A stretch of DNA of 12,973 nucleotides, taken from the NCBI GenBank assembly GCA_964512995.1, contig CAZELM010000075.1, forward strand, positions 1-12,973, written 5' to 3'. Shown in pieces: positions 7,790 through 12,973 of the stretch (position 1 is its first letter; each line of letters begins with the position of its first letter). A program made the position numbers and the translations under genes. A model generated the notes under the pieces. That model saw nothing but the letters and a program-made list of their open reading frames with translations. It was not told the origin of the DNA and did no database searches. The DNA comes from CAZELM01 sp964512995 (lineage in GTDB: Bacteria > CSSED10-310).

Positions 7790-10460
7790 CGACATCGACG
7801 AGTGAACCGGATGATCCAATTTCCAGGCTGAAATTCCGCTCCTGGAACAGCTTGATCATCCGGGCATTATCCGTGGTCGTCTGAGCCAGAAGGCGTTTGA
7901 GCCCCCATTTGTGCGCGATCTCCGTACAGTAATCGGTGAGCAGACCACCCAATCCTTTGTTCTGCCAGGCATCCGCGATCAATACCGCATATTCGCCTGT
8001 GGTCAGATCGGGTGCACACACCAGCCGGCCGACTCCCAGTAATTTTCGTTTTCCATCTTCATTCCGTTCCGCGACAATCGCCATCTCCCGGTCATAATCG
8101 ATGAAACAATACCGCACTGCGACATCGTGGGACTGCCAGTGGAACATATACCGGAAGCGCATATAAATGGATTCTCTGGAGCAGCTCCCCAGAAGATCCA
8201 TCCAGAGGGGTTCATCTTCCGGTTTGATCGGTCGGAGAACCACCTCTGTTCCATCGTTTAACCGGGCGCTCCGGATGTATTCTTCCGGATACGGCCGCAG
8301 GGCCAGGTGGGAGTAGGGTTTCATGGCAGCAGCGTCGATGCTGGTGTCGAAGACGATCCGAGCGTCCAATGCGATCGCATCCTCCTGCGTAACCAGAAGC
8401 GGATTGATGTCCAGTTCCTTGATTTCCGGATAATCGGCAGCCAGATAGGAAAGACGCATCATGATCTCGATCAACCGGTCGAGATTGATCGCGGATTTCC
8501 CCCGATACCCGGTCAGAAGCGGCCAGGATTTCAATGATTCCAGCATCCTGCGCGCCAGACGTTCGTTCAGGGGTGGAAATCCGAGCGCACGATCTCTGAA
8601 GATTTCCGCTCCCGTTCCGCCCAGACCGGCCATCAGAACGGAGCCGAATACCGGATCCTGTTTGACTCCCAGTATCAGTTCGATACCACTTGCGCCCTTG
8701 ATCATCTTCTGAACCGTTACGCCCTCCAGCCGAGCATCGGGTTGTTTTTCCCGAACCTGGATCATCATCTGCTCAAACGCGGAGGCAAGGATGGCATCGT
8801 CCTGGATATCCAGACGGACGCCACCGACATCCGATTTGTGAGTGATATCGGGAGACTGGATTTTCAGCACTACGGGATATCCCACCTGGCGTGCAATATC
8901 GATCGCCTCCGGAATCGTGGCAGCCGCCTGAGGTCTGGTCACTGGGATTCCATAGGAACTGAGCAGGATTTTGGATGTGGATTCGGACAGGACCGATCCT
9001 TCGCCTGCGATAATCTGCGTGAAGTCTTCACGGAGTTTTTTTCGGTCCCAGGAAAACTGAACAGGGATATCGCGGGGAGTCTCATACAGGATTTCCAGAT
9101 TCCGGGAGTAGGACACGAGAGTCATGAACGCACGAACTGCCTGTTCCGGCGTTGAATACGTGGCAATGCCTTCCCTGGTTAAGATATCGATCCCTTCCCG
9201 CATGCTCAGACCACCCAGCCAGGATGCCAGAATGGGTTTCTTGGTATTCGCTGCCAGTTCTCCGACTGCTTTGGCTGTTGTGGACGCATTGGTCATGGCC
9301 TGGGGCGTGAGAATGGCCAGTACGGCATCGACCTGTTTATCCTCCAGCACAAGCTGAACGGCTTTGGCGAACCGTTTGGATCGGGCGTCTCCCAGAACAT
9401 CGACGGGATTGTTATGAGACCAGAAGGGGGGGAGATGTTCATTGAGGTTTTCGATCGTTGCATGCGAAAGCGGTGCGAGTGTGCCTTTGCCGGCGATCAG
9501 CGCATCCGTGGCCATGACTCCCGGCCCACCCGCATTGGTAACGATGCCCAGCCGCGGACCTCGGGGAGTTTTGTGGCGGCCGATCAACTCCGCGCAGTCG
9601 AAAATATCCCCGATATCAAATACCCGCACGATCCCGGCCCGTTGAAACGCGGCTTCATAGACATCATCTTCCGCTGCCATCGCACCGGTATGCGACGCGG
9701 CTGCCTGAGCCGATTCCGGGAACCGACCGGCTTTGTACGCGACAATGGGTTTTGTCCGGGCGAACGACCGGGCGGCTGTCATGAATTTCCGGGCATTTTT
9801 GATCGACTCGATATACAGGATGATCGATTTGGTTTTTTCGTCCTCGCCGAAATAATCGATGAGATCTGAGAACGTGACATCCAGACAGTTACCAATGGAG
9901 ACAAAATATGAAAATCCGATTTTTTCTTCCAGAGCCCAGTCCAGAACGGATGTGCACAGCGCTCCGGATTGGGAGATGAAAGCGACATGGCCTGCTTTGG
10001 GCATCGAGCCGGCAAACGTGGCATTGAGGTTCAGTTCGGGATTGATGATCCCCAGGCAATTGGGGCCGATGATGCGCATCTGATCGAATTTTCGTGACTC
10101 CTCCAGGATTTTCTCCTCCAGAATCCGGCCTTCTTCACCGATTTCTTTGAATCCGGCGGAGATGATGATGATGCCGAAGATCCCCATCTCCCCGCATTCA
10201 CGGACAGTTTTGGGAACATCGATGGCGGCAGTGCAGATAACGGCCAGATCCGGTATCTTGGGCAGATCACGTAAGCTGGGATAGCAGTGGATCCCGAGAA
10301 CAGCCTCGGCAGTGGGATTGACAGGGTAGACCACTCCCCGAAAACCGGCGCTGATCAGATTGCGCAGAACCGTTCCACCGACGCTGTTAGGATTCCCCGA
10401 AACGCCGACCAATGCAATCCGCTGGGGTTTAAAAATATGATCGAGTTTATGAACATCCAC
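7773..10460 (-). CDS. ADP-forming acyl-CoA synthetase (fused alpha and beta) with C-terminal GNAT acetyltransferase
   Basis: 895 residues from a GTG at 10460. Domains in order: CoA-binding Rossmann domain (about 8-135, LVGVSGNPNSVGGTVLRN), succinyl-CoA synthetase-like domains (about 150-460, FISQSGAL), ATP-grasp (about 475-705) and a GNAT domain (about 730-893) with the acetyl-CoA loop QNKGLG at 833-838. The phosphorylatable histidine of the alpha part is present (H257 in ASHTGAM), as is the second histidine known from archaeal enzymes (H541 in ITHKSDVGGV). ADP-forming synthetases interconvert acyl-CoA plus ADP and phosphate with acid plus ATP. The same architecture occurs in the protein acetyltransferase Pat, whose synthetase half is reported inactive; here the key histidines are kept, so the synthetase half could work. 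Candidate roles are energy conservation in acetate or branched-acid production, lysine acetylation, or both. Cytoplasmic; divergent from the aldo/keto reductase. Confidence 0.93.
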   Translation of the reverse strand: MDVHKLDHIFKPQRIALVGVSGNPNSVGGTVLRNLISAGFRGVVYPVNPTAEAVLGIHCYPSLRDLPKIPDLAVICTAAIDVPKTVRECGEMGIFGIIIISAGFKEIGEEGRILEEKILEESRKFDQMRIIGPNCLGIINPELNLNATFAGSMPKAGHVAFISQSGALCTSVLDWALEEKIGFSYFVSIGNCLDVTFSDLIDYFGEDEKTKSIILYIESIKNARKFMTAARSFARTKPIVAYKAGRFPESAQAAASHTGAMAAEDDVYEAAFQRAGIVRVFDIGDIFDCAELIGRHKTPRGPRLGIVTNAGGPGVMATDALIAGKGTLAPLSHATIENLNEHLPPFWSHNNPVDVLGDARSKRFAKAVQLVLEDKQVDAVLAILTPQAMTNASTTAKAVGELAANTKKPILASWLGGLSMREGIDILTREGIATYSTPEQAVRAFMTLVSYSRNLEILYETPRDIPVQFSWDRKKLREDFTQIIAGEGSVLSESTSKILLSSYGIPVTRPQAAATIPEAIDIARQVGYPVVLKIQSPDITHKSDVGGVRLDIQDDAILASAFEQMMIQVREKQPDARLEGVTVQKMIKGASGIELILGVKQDPVFGSVLMAGLGGTGAEIFRDRALGFPPLNERLARRMLESLKSWPLLTGYRGKSAINLDRLIEIMMRLSYLAADYPEIKELDINPLLVTQEDAIALDARIVFDTSIDAAAMKPYSHLALRPYPEEYIRSARLNDGTEVVLRPIKPEDEPLWMDLLGSCSRESIYMRFRYMFHWQSHDVAVRYCFIDYDREMAIVAERNEDGKRKLLGVGRLVCAPDLTTGEYAVLIADAWQNKGLGGLLTDYCTEIAHKWGLKRLLAQTTTDNARMIKLFQERNFSLEIGSSGSLVDVEKPLI

Positions 10461-10464
10461 GAAA

Positions 10465-10473
10465 GCCTCCTTT
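10465..10473 (-). promoter_or_regulatory. Strong ribosome binding site fixing the GTG start of the synthetase
   Basis: Read on the minus strand, AAAGGAGGC ends 4 bases before the GTG at 10460-10458. Its strength and spacing support this GTG over later in-frame codons. Confidence 0.85.
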
Positions 10474-10508
10474 GTTTACCGAAACACCCCCCGAACCTGT
10501 CAGCGTAA

Positions 10509-10536
10509 ATTCTGATCAGAATCTATCGAAAGTCAA
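10509..10536 (-). promoter_or_regulatory. Candidate promoter of the synthetase gene with a palindrome over the -10
   Basis: On the minus strand, TTGACT (10531-10536) and CAGAAT (10509-10514) are 16 bases apart, matching consensus at 5 of 6 and 4 of 6 positions. The -10 lies inside the perfect 14-bp palindrome ATTCTGATCAGAAT (10509-10522), where a bound regulator would block initiation. Prediction only. Confidence 0.35.
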
Positions 10537-10586
10537 TAGGTTCCTGGAGGTTTGCCATGATTCCATGATGAATTCCGAAACGCATA

Positions 10587-10615
10587 TTGACCAGCCATCC
10601 GATTCCATTTAAACT
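10587..10615 (+). promoter_or_regulatory. Candidate promoter of the aldo/keto reductase gene
   Basis: TTGACC (10587-10592, 5 of 6 matches) is separated by 17 bases from TAAACT (10610-10615, 4 of 6). The leader to the ATG at 10664 would be about 40 bases. Moderate sigma70-like match. Confidence 0.35.
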
Positions 10616-10652
10616 TCTGGTGATCATTGGCATGGAAGAGGATGGACCATGA

Positions 10653-10660
10653 AGGAGGGG
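10653..10660 (+). promoter_or_regulatory. Ribosome binding site fixing the aldo/keto reductase start
   Basis: AGGAGGGG lies 3 bases before the ATG at 10664. The in-frame ATG at 10649 precedes this site and lacks one of its own, and family members begin like MHYREYGTTG, so 10664 is chosen. Confidence 0.8.
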
Positions 10661-10663
10661 ATA

Positions 10664-11770
10664 ATGCATTACCGTGAGTATGGGACGACAGGCAAATGGG
10701 TATCCGTGATCGGATTCGGTGGGATGCGATTTGGGAAGGATGAGGACGCTGCCGCTCAGGTCATGGTACGGGCATCTGAGCTTGGCATCAATTATTTCGA
10801 TACCGCTCCGAATTATTGTCATGACCGGAGCGAGTTCATTTTTGGCAAGGCGTTCGCACGGATGAAAACACCATTTTATGTTTCCACGAAAAGCTCCGTC
10901 GAATCGGAACCCAAAGCGGATGATGTGCGTCGCCGGATCGATCAGGCTCTGGACCGGATGCAGATCGATCGGATTCATTTCTTTCACATGTGGTGCATCA
11001 TGGACTGGGAGCAGTATCAGCGAGTGATCGCGCCGGGCGGTCCATATGAAGGTGCGTTGAAAGCCAAAGCAGAGGGATTGGTGGATCATATTGTGTTCTC
11101 CACGCATGCCAATGGAGCGGAAATCCGGAAGATGTGTGCGGAAAGATTGTTCGATGGTGTGACTCTGGGGTACAATATTTTCAATTATACCAACCGTTAC
11201 GACGGGATATGCGCCGCTTCGGAAAACAATATGGGAGTTGCTGTGATGAATCCCCTGGGCGGTGGAATGGTTTCGGCAGCCGCATCGAAACTGGGTTTCA
11301 TTGTTCATAATCCCGAGGAGACGGTGGTCCAGGCAGCCTTGCGGTTTGTGATCAGTCATCCGGAGGTGACGACCGCCCTGGCCGGAATGGGCACTGTGGA
11401 GCAGGTGACGGAGAACGCTGCCGTCGGGGATCGCCTGGATCGTCCGGACGCGGAACTGGTTAATCAGATCAAGGCAACGTATGGTGAACTGGGAGATGTG
11501 TTCTGCACCGCATGCGGATACTGTTTGCCCTGTCCCCAGGGACTGATTATCCCCGAAATCATGTTTGCTCTGAATTATCATCGGGTCGGGATGATCGAGA
11601 TCGGAGGAAAATACTATCAGTTTTTCCGGAAAATGTACCAGGAGAAGTGGGTTCCGGCTGCCATGTGTTCCGATTGCGGCATCTGCGAGACACGTTGTAC
11701 GCAGAAACTTCCCGTCAGGGAGTATTTACGGGAGGTTGTGAAGCTGTATGAGTCCGGAGACTCCGATTAA
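10664..11770 (+). CDS. Aldo/keto reductase with C-terminal iron-sulfur cluster region
   Basis: 368 residues, cytoplasmic. The first 270 or so form an aldo/keto reductase barrel with the four expected catalytic residues: D46 and Y51 (FDTAPNY), K76 (VSTKSS) and H108 (FFHMW). The C-terminus carries two cysteine groups, C281/C284/C287/C290 (CTACGYCLPCPQG) and C335/C338/C341/C345 (CSDCGICETRC), as in the iron-sulfur aldo/keto reductases of anaerobes (COG1453 type). The second group ends CT where ferredoxin motifs usually have CP. The family is thought to be redox-active with NAD(P)H or ferredoxin, but substrates are mostly unknown and nothing here names one. It is divergent from the synthetase-acetyltransferase gene and convergent with the cysteine-rich ferredoxin gene. 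A minus-strand open frame of 352 codons overlaps it and is only its shadow. Confidence 0.92.
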   Translation: MHYREYGTTGKWVSVIGFGGMRFGKDEDAAAQVMVRASELGINYFDTAPNYCHDRSEFIFGKAFARMKTPFYVSTKSSVESEPKADDVRRRIDQALDRMQIDRIHFFHMWCIMDWEQYQRVIAPGGPYEGALKAKAEGLVDHIVFSTHANGAEIRKMCAERLFDGVTLGYNIFNYTNRYDGICAASENNMGVAVMNPLGGGMVSAAASKLGFIVHNPEETVVQAALRFVISHPEVTTALAGMGTVEQVTENAAVGDRLDRPDAELVNQIKATYGELGDVFCTACGYCLPCPQGLIIPEIMFALNYHRVGMIEIGGKYYQFFRKMYQEKWVPAAMCSDCGICETRCTQKLPVREYLREVVKLYESGDSD

Positions 11771-11798
11771 GAGTTGAGAACGCGATAAGATGTCGAAC

Positions 11799-11821
11799 TA
11801 AGGACGGGCATTTACTCCTTA
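11799..11821. terminator. Weak hairpin between converging genes
   Basis: TAAGGA (11799-11804) and TCCTTA (11816-11821) form a perfect 6-bp inverted repeat with an 11-base loop, spanning the ferredoxin gene stop and lying 28 bases after the reductase stop. No T-run follows on either strand, so it is a poor intrinsic terminator. Confidence 0.15.
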
Positions 11822-12348
11822 CGGATTATCATATTGATACAGTCTATCGGACATGCATCGATACATAGACCACATCCATAACAGTCATCGTGTTGAACGA
11901 CCAATGTGGTGTCGATCATCTGACGGGCGTGAAAATAACACGCCGGTACGCAAACACCGCAATGCGTGCATTTCTCCCAATCTGTTTTTTCGATATGGTC
12001 TCCCTTGTCACATATTTCCTCCCGATTCAGGAAATACCCGCAGCAATCATCACAGCAGAAACAGATGCCATCTGTTTGGGTAAATGCAGCATCGCGGAAT
12101 GGTCGAGCCACCAATCGTCTGGTGACGGCTTCATGAAACACCGCCTCGGCTTCTGAGCGTGAGATTTTTTTGAGACCTGATCCACTGCCGGGATCGGAAG
12201 CACTGAAGATCAGACAGACATCCATCCTGGACCGAGCGCACTGTCCTTTACTTTCGCGGCAACCGCAATTGGAGAGATAGAACGTATCGTGAGCATTGAT
12301 CAGTGCCAATGCATGGTCATGAGTGCAGACATAATGGAGTGCAGTCAT
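11812..12348 (-). CDS. Cysteine-rich protein with C-terminal two-[4Fe-4S] ferredoxin domain
   Basis: 178 residues from the ATG at 12348. The C-terminal half is a bacterial ferredoxin-like domain with C127/C130/C133/C137 and C156/C159/C162/C166; only the second group ends in the classic CP. The N-terminal half has two further cysteine sets: C28, C30, C37 and C45 (SNCGCRESKGQC...DVC), and C96, C98, C99, C102 and C103 (CFCCDDCC), enough for additional clusters or another metal. I recognise this layout only loosely, from iron-sulfur proteins of anaerobes; no specific function is supported. A longer frame opens at 12420, but the AAAGGA site and the extended -10 at 12385-12393 fit a start at 12348; an ATG at 12357 is the alternative. 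It converges on the iron-sulfur aldo/keto reductase with 41 bp between stops, so they are neighbours but not an operon. Confidence 0.85.
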   Translation of the reverse strand: MTALHYVCTHDHALALINAHDTFYLSNCGCRESKGQCARSRMDVCLIFSASDPGSGSGLKKISRSEAEAVFHEAVTRRLVARPFRDAAFTQTDGICFCCDDCCGYFLNREEICDKGDHIEKTDWEKCTHCGVCVPACYFHARQMIDTTLVVQHDDCYGCGLCIDACPIDCINMIIRKE

Positions 12349-12356
12349 TTTTTTCA

Positions 12357-12362
12357 TCCTTT
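12357..12362 (-). promoter_or_regulatory. Ribosome binding site fixing the ferredoxin gene start
   Basis: On the minus strand, AAAGGA ends 8 bases before the ATG at 12348. For the in-frame ATG at 12357 the same site would touch the start codon, which is too close. Confidence 0.6.
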
Positions 12363-12384
12363 CAGTGAAAACGACATTGGAATG

Positions 12385-12411
12385 ATCATACCAGACTTTC
12401 GTGTAAAAGTC
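12385..12411 (-). promoter_or_regulatory. Extended -10 promoter with an adjoining inverted repeat
   Basis: On the minus strand, TGGTATGAT (12393-12385) is an extended -10 element with a 5 of 6 hexamer, placing initiation about 30 bases before the ATG at 12348. Immediately upstream lies GACTTTCGTGTAAAAGTC (12394-12411), a 6-bp perfect inverted repeat with a 6-base spacer, where a -35 would sit. No good -35 is visible, as expected if the extended -10 or an activator substitutes. Prediction only. Confidence 0.45.
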
Positions 12412-12454
12412 GCCAGTCACAGTGAGTGATTCAAAGCAAACGGAGTTTTTGGTT

Positions 12455-12957
12455 GGCAGTGGGTTAGTGCGAGACAGGGGTCTGAACCGCAGATTACGCT
12501 GATTAAACGGATGGCGCAGATGGAGGGATAGCTGATGGCAGTGGGTGATTGCGGGGTAGAGGTCTGAACCGCAGATTACGCTGATTAAATGGATGGCGCA
12601 GATGGGGGGATTACCGGTGGCAGTGGGTGATTGAGGGGCAGAAGTCTGAACCGCAGATTACGCTGATTAAACGGATGGCGCAGGTGGAGGGATTACCGAT
12701 GGCAGTGGGTGAGTGGGAGGCAGCGGTCTGAACCGCAGATTACGCTGATTAAACGGATTGCGCAGATGGGGGGATTACCGGTGGCATTGGGTGATTGCGG
12801 GGCAGCGGTCTGAACCGCAGATTACGCTGATTAAATGGATGGTGCAGATGAGGGATTGCCGATGGCAGTGAGTGAGTGGGAGGCAGCGGTCTGAACCGCA
12901 GATTACGCTGATTAAACAGATGGCGCAGATGAGGGATTGCCGATGGCAGTGGGTGGG
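12455..12957. repeat. 82-bp tandem repeat array, about six copies
   Basis: The phrase GTCTGAACCGCAGATTACGC starts at 12480, 12562, 12644, 12726, 12808 and 12889, so four units are 82 bp and the fifth is 81 bp. A degenerate partial unit (12455-12479) precedes the first and the sixth is cut short near 12957. A core of about 42 bp is nearly invariant; the remaining 40 bp vary more. Within the core four 9-bp words follow each other: CGCAGATTA, CGCTGATTA, AACGGATGG, CGCAGATGG. The unit is not a multiple of three and no long open frame crosses it, so it is non-coding. Similar GCAGATTA-rich intergenic repeats occur in other bacteria as far as I recall, with no known role. Confidence 0.93.
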
Positions 12958-12973
12958 ATGTCCGGTATCCCCA

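Noticed and set aside
10523..11581. Open frame of 352 codons on the minus strand
   Set aside because: It lies almost wholly antisense to the aldo/keto reductase, whose catalytic and cysteine motifs are clear, and its translation is rich in His, Ser and Arg with no domain I recognise. It is a shadow frame.
12455..12957. CRISPR array
   Set aside because: The regular spacing suggested it, but the segments between conserved cores are near copies of one another rather than unique spacers, the period is 82 bp, and no cas gene is present.

Overview
The window comes from a bacterium I cannot place to phylum. Secreted proteins with Sec signal peptides, a dockerin-like tail, two iron-sulfur proteins and an ADP-forming acyl-CoA synthetase suggest a Gram-negative-like, probably anaerobic, peptide-degrading heterotroph, perhaps from an uncultured lineage. 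That placement is inference. No rRNA, tRNA, CRISPR array, phage gene or transposase was seen.

Layout from left to right. A 21-bp tandem repeat (1-215) runs in from the left edge. A PAS-GAF-HD-GYP cyclic-di-GMP phosphodiesterase follows on the minus strand (327-1823). It is divergent, across about 300 bp, from two plus-strand genes for large secreted proteases: a gingipain-like (C25) protein with a lamin-tail domain (2129-4843) and a subtilisin-like (S8) protease with beta-sandwich domains and a dockerin-like end (4935-7703). Converging on these is a minus-strand fusion of an ADP-forming acyl-CoA synthetase with a GNAT acetyltransferase (7773-10460). Divergent from that gene is an iron-sulfur aldo/keto reductase (10664-11770), which in turn converges on a cysteine-rich ferredoxin-like gene (11812-12348, minus). 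The right end is an array of about six 82-bp repeats (12455-12957) with a nested 9-bp periodicity.

A possible joint reading, by inference: the two exported proteases digest external protein. Amino-acid fermentation would then produce acyl-CoA thioesters, which the synthetase could convert to acids with ATP formation, while its acetyltransferase half tunes metabolism. The two iron-sulfur proteins would handle low-potential electrons, and the HD-GYP protein would tie local signalling to c-di-GMP.

The least explained parts are the two tandem arrays, the altered histidine region of the C25 protein, the dockerin-like tail on a protease with no cohesin in view, and three dyad-symmetric sites lying on or next to predicted promoters. 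I see no strong evidence of a wholly new multi-gene system.
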